Below, piece after piece: positions 34,894 through 43,095 of a stretch of 64,000 nucleotides of DNA. How positions within the stretch are numbered: position 1 is the stretch's first letter; each line of letters starts with the position of its first letter. Under the pieces are notes generated by a model. That model was not told where the DNA came from. It worked only from the letters and a program-made list of their open reading frames with translations, and searched no databases. The position numbers and the translations under genes were made by a program. Where the stretch lies: positions 1 through 64,000 of the forward strand of contig JAJFJD010000047.1 in the NCBI GenBank assembly GCA_021774335.1. Reading direction: 5' to 3'. Origin of the DNA: Alphaproteobacteria bacterium (GTDB lineage: Bacteria; Pseudomonadota; Alphaproteobacteria; UBA8366).

Positions 34894-35001
34894 GGATTGC
34901 CGCAGGTTGGTTGAAGACCGAACCCTATCACGGCGGCAGCGCACCGGCGCTCCAAAAATGACGACGCGCCGGTGGTTGCCCCGATGCTTGTCGAGTCGTC
35001 T

Positions 35002-35565
35002 CTAATAGGTCCCGCCGGAGTAATTCCCGCCGGTGGCCGTCACGGCGTCGGGCTGCGGCGGAACCGGACGCCCTTTGCTCGCCTGGCGCAACGCGAGGAT
35101 CGAGCGGCGTGAATCGGCGGCCGGCTGATACGTATGCGAAATCTCCGACAGGGCATTCCACCACGCGTCCACCGCCGCGTCGTCCGCGACCTCGAATGTG
35201 TCGAATCCGCAGCGGTGCAGGAACGAATATTGGTCGCGCAAGACATTGCCGACGGCGCGCAATTCCTTGGCATACCCGTAGCGTTCGCGCAGCAGCCGCG
35301 CGTAGGAATAAGCGCGGCCGTCCTTGAAGACGGGAATGTCGAGGGCGATCAGGTCGAAGCGGTCGAGGTCGTCGGCGATCAGTGCCGGTGACTGGTTGCT
35401 TTCCAGCCGAATTCCGAGCGGGGCGTTGCGGCGCAACAGCGCCTCGCGGTTCGCGGTCCAGGTCGCATAGCTGACGAGCAAGGCGCCCTCGGCCGGCAGC
35501 GTTGCGTTGTCGGCCACTGGGGTCCAGGGATCATCGATAAGCCGTCCGTCTTTAATGAGGGGCAT
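35002..35565 (-). CDS. DUF934 family protein of sulfite reductase operons
   Basis: 187 residues. Matches the DUF934 family that sits with alphaproteobacterial assimilatory sulfite/nitrite reductases: PLIKDGRLIDDPWTPVAD at the start, then LDIPVFKDGRAYSYARLLRER and a C-terminal FDTFEVADDAAVDAW. The role is not established, though co-occurrence with CysI and CysH is consistent. The start overlaps the reductase stop by 14 bases, implying coupling. An in-frame upstream start at 35631 is inside the reductase. The gene normally between them, cysH, is missing here. Confidence 0.88.
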   Translation of the reverse strand: MPLIKDGRLIDDPWTPVADNATLPAEGALLVSYATWTANREALLRRNAPLGIRLESNQSPALIADDLDRFDLIALDIPVFKDGRAYSYARLLRERYGYAKELRAVGNVLRDQYSFLHRCGFDTFEVADDAAVDAWWNALSEISHTYQPAADSRRSILALRQASKGRPVPPQPDAVTATGGNYSGGTY

Positions 35566-37207
35566 AGAGCGTCTCCTTAAAAGGGGCGAGGCCGACACGG
35601 CGATAGGTGTCGATGAAAGCTTCGCCGTCACTGCGCAGGCCGAGATAGGTGTTCACGATGGTTTCGATGGCATCGACAATGTCGTCTTCGCCGAAGGCGG
35701 GACCGACGATGTCGCCGATCGCAGTGTTCTCGTCGGCGCTGCCGCCGAGCGTGACCTGATAGAACTCGGTGCCTTTCTTATCGACGCCGAGGATTCCGAT
35801 GTTGCCCACGTGATGGTGTGCACAGGCGTTGATGCAGCCGGAGATGTTCAGCGAGATATCGCCGATGTCCCGCAATCGGTCCAGGTCGCCGAAGCGCGCG
35901 CTGATGCGCTGGGCGATCGGGATCGAGCGCGCATTCGCTAGGCTGCAATAGTCCAATCCCGGGCAGGCGATGATGTCGGTCAGCAGGCCCGCATTCGGGG
36001 TCTCCAGGCCGTGCGCCTGTAGGTCACGCCACAGCGCGAACAGGTCGCTCTTGCGGACATCGGCCAGCACCAGGTTCTGGTCCTTGGTGACGCGTAATTC
36101 GCCGAAGCTGTAGGTGTCGGCGAGATCGGCGACGGCGTCCATCTGCTCGGCCGTCGCATCGCCGGGGATCCCGCCTTCCGGCTTTAGCGATACCGTAACG
36201 ATGGCATAGCCCGGCACTTTATGCTCGGTCACGTTCGATCCGACCCAGTTGCCGAAAGGGAGGTCCGCCAGCAGTTTCGCGTCGAAGTCCGGCACATCGT
36301 CCGCAATGTCCCGGTACGCCGGTGGCGCGAAATACGCCTTGATCCGGGCGATCTCGTCGTCGGGCAGGGCGAGCGCGCCGTCGCGGAGGTGCCGCCATTC
36401 TTCTTCTACGAGATCGGTGAACGTCTCGACGCCGGTCTCGTTCACCAGGATCTTGATGCGCGCCTTGTAGATATTGTCGCGGCGGCCGAGCTGATTGTAG
36501 ACCCGCAGGATCGCCTCGAGATAGGACAGCAGGTCGCGCTTCGGCAAAAAATCGCGGATGCTTTTCGCGATCACCGGTGTCCGTCCCTGGCCGCCGCCGA
36601 CGAAGACTTCGAAGCCGGATTCGCCTGTCGGCCCGCGCTTGATCGCGATGCCGATGTCATGGGTCTTGATCGCCGCGCGGTCATGCGGCGCGCCGGTTAC
36701 CGCGATCTTGAACTTGCGCGGCAGGAAGGCGAATTCCGGGTGCAGGGTCGACCATTGACGGATGATCTCAGAATAGATGCGCGGGTCCTCGATCTCATCG
36801 GCCGCGACCCCGGCGAAAGGATCGGCGGTGACGTTGCGGATCGTGTTGCCGCTGGTCTGGATGGCGTGCATTTCGACACTTGCCAGCTCATTCAGGATAT
36901 CCGCCGTTTCGTCCAGCCGTGGCCAGTTGTATTGGATATTCTGGCGCGTGGTGAAATGGCCATAGCCCTTGTCGTAGCGCCGCGCGATGAAGGCGAGCTT
37001 GCGCATCTGCCTCGACGACAGCATGCCATAGGGGATGGCGACCCGCAGCATGTAGGCGTGCAGTTGCAGATACAGCCCGTTCATCAGGCGTAGCGGTTTG
37101 AACTCATCCTCGCTCAAATCGCCGGACAGGCGGCGTGCAACCTGATCGCGGAATTGCAGGACACGTTCGGCGACCACCGTGTGGTCGAATTCGTCATAGC
37201 GGTACAT
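35552..37207 (-). CDS. cysI: Nitrite/sulfite reductase hemoprotein (CysI/NirA-like)
   Basis: 551 residues. The siroheme and Fe4S4 ligands are visible as ACPGLDYCSLANARSI and NISGCINACAHHHVGNIGI, giving C-x5-C ... C-x3-C. The N-terminal half has a ferredoxin-like and siroheme-binding repeat (GHFTTRQNIQYNWPRL, TSGNTIRNVTADP). It reduces sulfite to sulfide or nitrite to ammonia in six electrons; neighbours (uroporphyrinogen methyltransferase for siroheme, DUF2849, DUF934) point to sulfite. Third gene of a four-gene operon behind a SAM-responsive leader. Confidence 0.92.
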   Translation of the reverse strand: MYRYDEFDHTVVAERVLQFRDQVARRLSGDLSEDEFKPLRLMNGLYLQLHAYMLRVAIPYGMLSSRQMRKLAFIARRYDKGYGHFTTRQNIQYNWPRLDETADILNELASVEMHAIQTSGNTIRNVTADPFAGVAADEIEDPRIYSEIIRQWSTLHPEFAFLPRKFKIAVTGAPHDRAAIKTHDIGIAIKRGPTGESGFEVFVGGGQGRTPVIAKSIRDFLPKRDLLSYLEAILRVYNQLGRRDNIYKARIKILVNETGVETFTDLVEEEWRHLRDGALALPDDEIARIKAYFAPPAYRDIADDVPDFDAKLLADLPFGNWVGSNVTEHKVPGYAIVTVSLKPEGGIPGDATAEQMDAVADLADTYSFGELRVTKDQNLVLADVRKSDLFALWRDLQAHGLETPNAGLLTDIIACPGLDYCSLANARSIPIAQRISARFGDLDRLRDIGDISLNISGCINACAHHHVGNIGILGVDKKGTEFYQVTLGGSADENTAIGDIVGPAFGEDDIVDAIETIVNTYLGLRSDGEAFIDTYRRVGLAPFKETLYAPH

Positions 37208-37212
37208 AGCGC

Positions 37213-37521
37213 TTACTCCTGCGCGGCCTGATGGCCGAGATCCAAGCGGACGCTCGGGCCGGCGGCGCGGATGGTTTCCCGCTGCCCGACGGCACGGGGC
37301 GGTTGATCGCCAACCGTGCCGCGGTCGACCGGGATCAGATAAGGTTCGACGACGATCTGGGCCTCGACCGAGGCCTGCGCGGACTGCAGCAACGCGTCGG
37401 CCTGTTCACCCGCCTTGGCAAGGCGGCTGGCCTGGAGCGTCTCGGACCAGGTGAGGGTGGGTGTCAGATAGACGACCTGCCCATCGTTTAGCCGATTTGC
37501 GGTAACAGCTTGCAACGTCAT
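37213..37521 (-). CDS. DUF2849 family protein
   Basis: 102 residues. DUF2849 proteins sit between siroheme synthase and sulfite reductase in alphaproteobacteria. VTANRLNDGQVVYLTP and the spacing fit that family. GGAGGAACAG precedes the ATG at 37521. Five bases separate it from cysI. Function unknown; a partner in siroheme delivery is conceivable. Confidence 0.85.
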   Translation of the reverse strand: MTLQAVTANRLNDGQVVYLTPTLTWSETLQASRLAKAGEQADALLQSAQASVEAQIVVEPYLIPVDRGTVGDQPPRAVGQRETIRAAGPSVRLDLGHQAAQE

Positions 37522-37535
37522 GATCTGTTCCTCCG

Positions 37536-38342
37536 TCACTCGGCGGCGGCCAACGGCCAGCGCTCGGGTTCCGATGCTTTGGCGAACCGCGCCACGTCGC
37601 CGATGACGATCAGCGCAGGGCCGGTGACCCCGTTGTCCCGAATGACCGCTTCCAGCCCGGCGACGGTGCCGACTGCGACTTTCTGTGTCGCCAGCGTCCC
37701 ATTCTCGACCACCGCGATCGGCGTGGTCGGGGCAAGACCACTTTCGATCAACCGCGCACCGACACGGCCCGCGGTCGAAATGCCCATGTAGACGACGATG
37801 GTCTGACGGCCCCGTGCCAACCCATCCCAATCCAGATCCGGGTCGCCGTCCTTGGCGTGCCCGCTGATAAAGGTCACGGCGGTGGCATGGTCCCGATGGG
37901 TCAGCGGGATGCCCGCATAGGCCGCGCAGCCGGTCGCCGCGGTGATGCCCGGTACGATCTCGACCGGGACGCCGCGCGCGAGCAAATAATCGACTTCCTC
38001 GCCGCCGCGCCCGAAGACGAACGGATCGCCGCCCTTGAGCCGGATCACACGCTTACCGGCTTGCGCGCGGCGCGCCATCAGGGCGTTGATCTCGTCCTGT
38101 GGAACGCTGTGGTTGGCCTTCGCTTTGCCGACGTAAAGGACTTCCGCGCCGGGCCGGGCGAAGTCCAGGATGCCGGGCCCGATCAGGCGGTCGTGGATCA
38201 CGACGTCGGCGTCGCGCAGCACGCGCAGCGCCCGCAACGTCAAAAGGTCGGGATCGCCGGGTCCGGCGCCGACGATGAATACCGTCCCGGGCTGTCGTGC
38301 TCTTGCCGGGCGTGGTGCCGGAAAGGATAGAAAATTAGTCAT
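37536..38342 (-). CDS. cobA: Uroporphyrinogen-III C-methyltransferase (CobA/SUMT)
   Basis: 268 residues. SUMT motifs: VFIVGAGPGDPDLLTLRAL at the start, VIHDRLIG, VYVGK-type strand VLYVGKAKANHS, RLKGGDPFVFGRGGEE and PGITAATGCAAYAGIPLTHR. It uses two SAM to make precorrin-2 on the route to siroheme and cobalamin; there is no fused CysG dehydrogenase/ferrochelatase part, so another enzyme must finish siroheme. AGGAG lies ahead of the ATG at 38342. First gene of the sulfite reductase operon. Confidence 0.93.
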   Translation of the reverse strand: MTNFLSFPAPRPARARQPGTVFIVGAGPGDPDLLTLRALRVLRDADVVIHDRLIGPGILDFARPGAEVLYVGKAKANHSVPQDEINALMARRAQAGKRVIRLKGGDPFVFGRGGEEVDYLLARGVPVEIVPGITAATGCAAYAGIPLTHRDHATAVTFISGHAKDGDPDLDWDGLARGRQTIVVYMGISTAGRVGARLIESGLAPTTPIAVVENGTLATQKVAVGTVAGLEAVIRDNGVTGPALIVIGDVARFAKASEPERWPLAAAE

Positions 38343-38374
38343 AGAACGTGTCTCCTCGCATCGACCATATGGGC

Positions 38375-38445
38375 CCACGGAGCACGTCTCCGTGGCGCTT
38401 TAGCGGTTGGTATCGCGGTCGCAAGCTGCCCGTTCAAATCCCACG
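38375..38445 (-). promoter_or_regulatory. Second SAM-II/SAM-V-like aptamer candidate upstream of cobA, with hairpin
   Basis: On the minus strand, CGTGG (38441-38445) could pair with CCGCG (38414-38418) around a loop with GATTTGAACGG and TTGCG, followed by GCTAAAGCG (38396-38404). The same order of conserved pieces (GATTTGA, ACGG, CAG, TTGCG, GCTAAAGCG) is seen in the upstream aptamer. A perfect 8-base-pair hairpin CCACGGAG/CTCCGTGG (38375-38395) follows, then the GAGGAG ribosome site. It could control translation, but the AATAAAT segment of SAM-II is altered. Confidence 0.5.
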
Positions 38446-38476
38446 GGCCCTTTCAGAGGGAAGGACCAACCCCAAC

Positions 38477-38507
38477 AAAAATCCGCCGCGGCAAAAAGCC
38501 GGGCGGA
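38477..38507 (-). terminator. Intrinsic terminator in the cobA leader
   Basis: On the minus strand TCCGCC-CGGC, a T5 loop and GCCG-C-GGCGGA form a ten-base-pair stem with one bulged C, followed by TTTTT. It starts directly after the SAM-II-like aptamer at 38508-38573 and lies in front of cobA, so it probably acts as its expression platform. Confidence 0.82.
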
Positions 38508-38573
38508 GCCCTTGTCGCTTTAGCCGCATTTATTAAGCGCCCGCAATCTGACCGTTTCTCAAATCGGCGCTGA
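38508..38573 (-). promoter_or_regulatory. SAM-II-like riboswitch upstream of cobA-cysI operon
   Basis: Minus-strand stem P1 is AGCGCC/GGCGCT (38566-38571 and 38536-38541). Its loop opens with GATTTGAG and ends ATTGCG, and after P1 come TTAATAAATGCGGCTAAAGCGACAAGGG-type segments, matching the SAM-II pattern GATTT..., TTGC, ATAAAT, GCTAAA, AGGG. An intrinsic terminator follows at once. SAM-II lowers expression when SAM is abundant, which fits a sulfur-assimilation operon. Confidence 0.8.
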
Positions 38574-38579
38574 TGGATG

Positions 38580-38607
38580 AAATAACACTGACTATGGGTA
38601 GAGTCAA
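38580..38607 (-). promoter_or_regulatory. Candidate promoter of the cobA-cysI operon
   Basis: Minus strand TTGACT (38602-38607) and TTATTT (38580-38585) with a 16-base spacer. Transcription would begin near 38573, just before the SAM-II-like aptamer. It sits at the end of an AT-rich tract (38580-38665) with CACGTA repeated upstream. The -10 box is weak. Confidence 0.5.
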
Positions 38608-38673
38608 TTAATACACGTAATTATCACGTATATTTTATATATAACTATATTGATGTGTAATTAATTGGAGAGA

Positions 38674-40089
38674 TCATTGTAACGAAAGGAGTTTTGGAGA
38701 TTCTGGCCCGTTTGCGATCGCCGGAAAGCGCAACCGCACGCGAAGGCCGGGTTGGTTATCTTCCAGCGATAGTTCGGCATAATGCAGCCGCGCCGTGGCG
38801 GCGACCTGACTGAGCCCTAGCCCGCTGCCGGGTGTGCTGCGGCTGTCATCGAGACGGACGAAACGTTCGAGGACACGCTCGCGCTCTTCCGCCGCAATGC
38901 CCGGCCCGGTATCGGAAATCGCGAATCCCGGCCGCCCATCCGCGTCGCGCCACACGGCAAGTGCGATGGCGCCGTTCTCCGGCGTGTGGTTGAACGCGTT
39001 GTCCAGCAAATTGGTGATCGCCTGCGACAACAGGTTCCGATCGCCATCGATCAAACAGTCATCGGCCGCGTTCACCTCGAGGCGCAGCCCCCGATCGTCC
39101 GCCGCCGCGCTGTACAGATCGGCCGCGTCCCGCACGAGTGCGCCCAGATCGAGCCGTTCGAACCGGTCGCGCAGGACCCCCGATTCCGCCAAGGCAATCG
39201 CAAGGAGGGCGTTGAAGGTATCGAGAATGCCGTCGGTTTCCTCGATCGTCTTGGTAAGCGCCGCTCGATACTCCTCCGGATTGGATTGCGCCATCAGCGT
39301 GACTTCGAGCCGGCTGCGCAAACGCGAGATCGGGCTGCGCAGGTCGTGCGCGATGTTGTCGGCGACGCCGCGCATGCCTTCCATAAGCCGTTCAATCTGA
39401 TCAAGCATGTCGTTGAGGTTCTGCGCCAGCCGGTCGAATTCGTCCGCATAGCCGGTCACCGGCATGCGCTGCGTCAGGTCGCCGTGTAGGATCGCCCGGC
39501 TGCCCAGGTTGATCGCGTCGAGCCGACGTAGAAAATTCCGGCTCAACAGCAGCCCGCCGCCGAAACCGAGTGCCAGTGTGGCCAGCAGGGCCCAGATCAG
39601 CGCATTGGTAATGGTTTCGCGAAAAGCTGCGCGCTCGGTCAGGTCGCGCCCGACCAGCAGGTGGAACCCGCCTTCGAGTTTGAAGGTGCGCGCCCGAGCG
39701 ATTTGCGGCCGCAATGTAGGCCGGGCCGCCTGCTTGATGTGGAAGTCGATCCACCGCGGCGCGCCCTTGGCCGATTCGGGCCAACCGGTCAGGTTTCCTG
39801 CCAGCGGTGTGAGAAAAGGATCGGTCAGCAGATAGACGCCCCGTCGGCCGCTTTCGCCGGAACTGCGCTCCCGGATGATTTCGACGAGCCCGACGACGCT
39901 GCGTTCGCGGTACTGCTCGGCGAGGCCGGTGATCTCCGCCTCGATGGTGTCGTCGCTTTGCGCGTCGATGACGCTGACGGTGCTCCAATACACAAAGACC
40001 AGAACGCCGCAAACCGACAACCCGAACACCGCCATGTAGAGCATTGCGTAGCGGAATGTGGATGTGCGGAATAGCCTATTCCGGAACAC
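38674..40089 (-). CDS. Sensor histidine kinase (EnvZ/QseC-like)
   Basis: 471 residues. Two membrane segments (about 15-36 and 163-183) flank a periplasmic sensor domain. A HAMP linker follows, then the phosphoacceptor H-box ADNIAHDLRSPISRLR (His248) and the ATPase motifs LLDNAFNHTP (N-box), ISDTGPGI (G1) and GSGLGLS (G2). It phosphorylates the response regulator encoded just upstream, overlapping by 14 bases. The stimulus is unknown; RSSGESGRRGVYLL marks the sensor domain, with no family I recognise. Confidence 0.93.
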   Translation of the reverse strand: MFRNRLFRTSTFRYAMLYMAVFGLSVCGVLVFVYWSTVSVIDAQSDDTIEAEITGLAEQYRERSVVGLVEIIRERSSGESGRRGVYLLTDPFLTPLAGNLTGWPESAKGAPRWIDFHIKQAARPTLRPQIARARTFKLEGGFHLLVGRDLTERAAFRETITNALIWALLATLALGFGGGLLLSRNFLRRLDAINLGSRAILHGDLTQRMPVTGYADEFDRLAQNLNDMLDQIERLMEGMRGVADNIAHDLRSPISRLRSRLEVTLMAQSNPEEYRAALTKTIEETDGILDTFNALLAIALAESGVLRDRFERLDLGALVRDAADLYSAAADDRGLRLEVNAADDCLIDGDRNLLSQAITNLLDNAFNHTPENGAIALAVWRDADGRPGFAISDTGPGIAAEERERVLERFVRLDDSRSTPGSGLGLSQVAATARLHYAELSLEDNQPGLRVRLRFPAIANGPESPKLLSLQ

Positions 40090-40753
40090 GGAGACAGTAT
40101 CCTGCGCCGCGCACGGTATGCAGCAGCGGCGTGTCGAAATCCTTGTCGAGCTTTTGCCGCAGCCGGCTGATCTGCACGTCGATCACGCCGGTCTTGGGGT
40201 CGAAGTGATAGTTCCACACATTCTCCAGCAGCATGGTACGGGTCACCACCTGCCCGGAATGGCGTATTAGGTATTCCAGGATCTGAAACTCGCGCGGCAA
40301 CAGATCGATCCGCGTGCCGGAGCGCGTAACGGTCCGGGCCAGCAGGTCGACTTCCAGATCGCCGAGCGTCAATGTTGTTTCGGTCGGGGCGGTCTGGCCG
40401 CGCCGCATTAGGGCTTCCAGACGGGCCTGCAATTCGGAAAAGGCATAGGGCTTGGTCAGGTAATCGTCTCCGCCGGCGCGCAATCCTTTCACCCGGTCGT
40501 CGACCCTGTCCATCGCGCTGAGGATCAACACCGGTGTGGTGTTCCCTTCTTTGCGCAGCAGCTCGATGATGTGCAGGCCGTCCATACCGGGCAGCATGCG
40601 GTCGACGATCATTCCGGCATAGGCCTCGGTGGTGGCGAGATGCAGGCCGTCCGGGCCCGTTGCCGCGTGATCCACCACGAATCCCGCCTCCTCGAGGCCT
40701 TTCTGCAGAAACGCCGCCGCTTCCGTGTCGTCTTCGATCAGCAATAGTCGCAT
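40076..40753 (-). CDS. OmpR-family response regulator
   Basis: 225 residues. Receiver domain with acidic pocket LIEDDTEAAAF, phosphoacceptor Asp51 in MIVDRMLPGMDGL and Lys101 in TKPYAF; C-terminal winged helix with LLPREFQILEYLIRH and TRTMLLENVW. It precedes the kinase on one transcript. Target genes are not apparent, though it faces the luciferase-like gene array across a 230-base gap. Confidence 0.94.
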   Translation of the reverse strand: MRLLLIEDDTEAAAFLQKGLEEAGFVVDHAATGPDGLHLATTEAYAGMIVDRMLPGMDGLHIIELLRKEGNTTPVLILSAMDRVDDRVKGLRAGGDDYLTKPYAFSELQARLEALMRRGQTAPTETTLTLGDLEVDLLARTVTRSGTRIDLLPREFQILEYLIRHSGQVVTRTMLLENVWNYHFDPKTGVIDVQISRLRQKLDKDFDTPLLHTVRGAGYCLRVPE

Positions 40754-40982
40754 AGGCTACCGTGATTACCGTTCCATCGCAGGGCTAATTCGGCTCCGCT
40801 TCATACATAGATGCGGTTTCGCTTCCGGTTTCGCAAGTCATGCCCTCTGCGCGGCCCCCGGCATGACAGCGGCCGCTAAATCCGGGTATTGTGCGGTCAC
40901 TGGGAATTGGCCGTTTTCGCGGCGAAATTCACAACGACACTCCGACGCGGGCACGGGCCGCAGCAGGAAGAAGGAACAAATA
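40754..40982. promoter_or_regulatory. Divergent intergenic region before the LLM array
   Basis: About 230 bases separate the response regulator start from the first luciferase-like gene. It must hold promoters for both, including the one for the five-gene array. I see no clear repeat or riboswitch in it. Confidence 0.35.
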
Positions 40983-42005
40983 ATGGCGGACATGCAATTC
41001 GGTTTGATGATGCGGGCGCAATTCCCCAAGGAAGACGATATGCAGGAACGCTTCCGGGAATTGATGGAACAGGCGCGCCTTGCCGATAAACTGGGTTTTG
41101 CCAGTATTACCAACGGTATGCATTATAGTAGCGCGCCCTTCCAGGACTTTCAGCAGCTCCCCTTTCTGGCTCGCGTGATGGCCGAAGCGCCGAACCTGCG
41201 GCTCAATTTCGGCATTATCCTGCTCTCGCTGATGAAGCCGATCGACGTTGCCGAGTATCTCGCCACCGTCGACGTGATGAGCGGCGGCAAGGTCATCTTC
41301 GGCGCGGCGCTCGGCTACCGCGAGGTCGAGTTCCTCGCCTTCGGCACGACGCAGCGGGAGAGGGTCAAACGGTTCGAGGAAAACCTGGAGGCGATCAAGC
41401 GGCTGTGGACCGAAGAGACGGTCGATATGGTCGGTTCGCATTTCGAGTTGAAGGGCGCGTCGCTTGGCACCAAACCGATTCAAAAGCCGAATCCGCCAAT
41501 CTGGATCGGCGCCAACGCGGACCCGGCGATCGAGCGCGCGGCGCGGATCGGCGATTGCTGGTATGTGAATCCGCACAACCGGATCGACACGATCATCCGC
41601 CAGACCGAGCTCTACCGGAAGGCGCTCGACGCGTGCGGCAAACCTTTCCCGGCGGAGTTTCCGGCGCGCCGCGAGGTCTTCGTCGCCAAGACGCGCGAGG
41701 AAGCGATGCGGCTATGCAAGCCCTTCCTGGCGACGAAATACGAGGCCTATCATCAATGGGGTCAGGACAAGGCGATGCCCGAGGGTGACGATGATCTGGG
41801 GCTCGATTTCGACGATCTGGTCCGCGATCGTTTCCTCGTCGGGTCGCCCGACGAAGTGGCGGAACAGATGATCCGCCTCAACAAGAAAACCGGCATCAAC
41901 CATCTGATCATGAGCGTCCAATGGCCCGGTATGCCGCAAAGCATGGTGGTCGACGTCATGAACATGTTGTCGGAAGAGGTGTTCCCGAAGGTCCGCCAGG
42001 GCTAG
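40983..42005 (+). CDS. Luciferase-like monooxygenase-family (LLM) oxidoreductase 1
   Basis: 340 residues, TIM-barrel LLM family. Family marks: LGFASITNGMHYSSAPFQDF near the active site, FGAALGYREVEFLAFG, DMVGSHFELKGASLG, PNPPIWIGANADPAIERAA and HQWGQDKAMPEGDDD. These enzymes bind FMN or F420; the full F420 operon a few kilobases away makes F420 likely. First of five tandem paralogues. AAGAAGGAACAAATA lies before the ATG. An upstream start at 40725 is out of keeping with the paralogues. Confidence 0.88.
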   Translation: MADMQFGLMMRAQFPKEDDMQERFRELMEQARLADKLGFASITNGMHYSSAPFQDFQQLPFLARVMAEAPNLRLNFGIILLSLMKPIDVAEYLATVDVMSGGKVIFGAALGYREVEFLAFGTTQRERVKRFEENLEAIKRLWTEETVDMVGSHFELKGASLGTKPIQKPNPPIWIGANADPAIERAARIGDCWYVNPHNRIDTIIRQTELYRKALDACGKPFPAEFPARREVFVAKTREEAMRLCKPFLATKYEAYHQWGQDKAMPEGDDDLGLDFDDLVRDRFLVGSPDEVAEQMIRLNKKTGINHLIMSVQWPGMPQSMVVDVMNMLSEEVFPKVRQG

Positions 42006-42044
42006 CGCGGGGCGCGGTCGCCAAAAGCAAAGGAACAGTCGAAA

Positions 42045-43070
42045 ATGGCCAGCATGCAATTCGGCGTGATGTTGCGCGGCGTTTTTCCACAGGGCGAAGA
42101 CATGCGGGCGCGGTTCGCGGAACTGATGGAACAGGCCCGTCTAATGGATAGCCTGGGGTACGATTCGCTTACCAAGGGATCGCACTACGCCACCTATCCG
42201 ATGCACGAGATGGTGCAGCTTCCTTTCCTGTCGCGGGTGATGGCGGAAGCGCCGAGCCTGCGGCTCAACGCCGGCGTGGTTTTGCTGGCCCTGCACAAGC
42301 CGCTCGATGTGGCCGAACAGTTCGCCACCATGGATCTGATGTCCGGCGGCAAGATGATTTTCGGCTGCGCCCTCGGCTATCGCGACGTCGAATACAAGGG
42401 ATTCGGGGTGCCACGCAAAGGCGGCGTCCGCCGCTTCGAGGAAAACCTGGAAGCGGTGCGCAAGCTCTGGACCGAGGAGCCGGTCTCGATGGTCGGCTCG
42501 CATTTCGAACTGGACGAAGCCCGCATCTCGGTGCCGTTGGTGCAGAAGGGCGGGCCGCCGGTCTGGATCGGCGCGAATGCCGACCCGGCGATCGAACGCG
42601 CGGCCCGGCTCGGCGATTGCTGGTATGTGAACCCGCATCAACGGCTCGACACGCTGACCCGGCAGCTCGACATCTATAAGCGCGCACTCGACGAGCATGA
42701 CAAACCGTTCCCCGCCGAGTTCCCGATCCGGCGCGAGGTGTTCTGCGCCCCGACTCACGACGAAGCGGTGCGCGTCGCCGGGCCGCATCTCAAGGCGATG
42801 TACGAGGCTTATGAGGAATGGGGTCAGGACAAGGTGATGCCGGCCGACGACAACGACATCAGCCAGCGCTACGAGGAACTCGCGCGGGATCGCTTCATCG
42901 TTGGCAGTCCGGACGAGGTCGCCGAGGAAATGCTGCGCTATCACCGTACACTCGGCGTCAATCACATCATCATGAGCGTGCAGGGTACGGGCCTGCCGCA
43001 AAGCGCCACGCTCGACACGCTCGAACTGATGGCGAAGGAAGTATTCCCCAAGGTTCGCCAGGGAATGTAG
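42045..43070 (+). CDS. LLM oxidoreductase 2
   Basis: 341 residues. Strongly similar to its neighbours: LMDSLGYDSLTKGSHYATYPMHE in the barrel, FGCALGYRDVEYKGFGV, SMVGSHFELDEARIS, PPVWIGANADPAIERAARLG and EWGQDKVMPADDND. Closest by eye to LLM 3 (shared EYK and GSHFELDEAR segments), suggesting a later duplication. The active-site loop residue pattern NAGVVLLALHKPLDVAEQ is kept. It begins 39 bases after LLM 1. Substrate unknown. Confidence 0.88.
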   Translation: MASMQFGVMLRGVFPQGEDMRARFAELMEQARLMDSLGYDSLTKGSHYATYPMHEMVQLPFLSRVMAEAPSLRLNAGVVLLALHKPLDVAEQFATMDLMSGGKMIFGCALGYRDVEYKGFGVPRKGGVRRFEENLEAVRKLWTEEPVSMVGSHFELDEARISVPLVQKGGPPVWIGANADPAIERAARLGDCWYVNPHQRLDTLTRQLDIYKRALDEHDKPFPAEFPIRREVFCAPTHDEAVRVAGPHLKAMYEAYEEWGQDKVMPADDNDISQRYEELARDRFIVGSPDEVAEEMLRYHRTLGVNHIIMSVQGTGLPQSATLDTLELMAKEVFPKVRQGM

Positions 43071-43095
43071 CGGCAGGGTGCGAGGAGCAAGACCG

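Noticed and set aside
38371..38450. Plus-strand tRNA-like piece: GGGCCC at both ends, a D-arm-like GCGGTTGGTATCGC and a T-arm-like GTTCAAATC
   Set aside because: The T-stem does not pair in register, no anticodon arm lies between, and the arms are in the wrong order. The minus-strand reading as a SAM-II-like leader of cobA explains the symmetry better.
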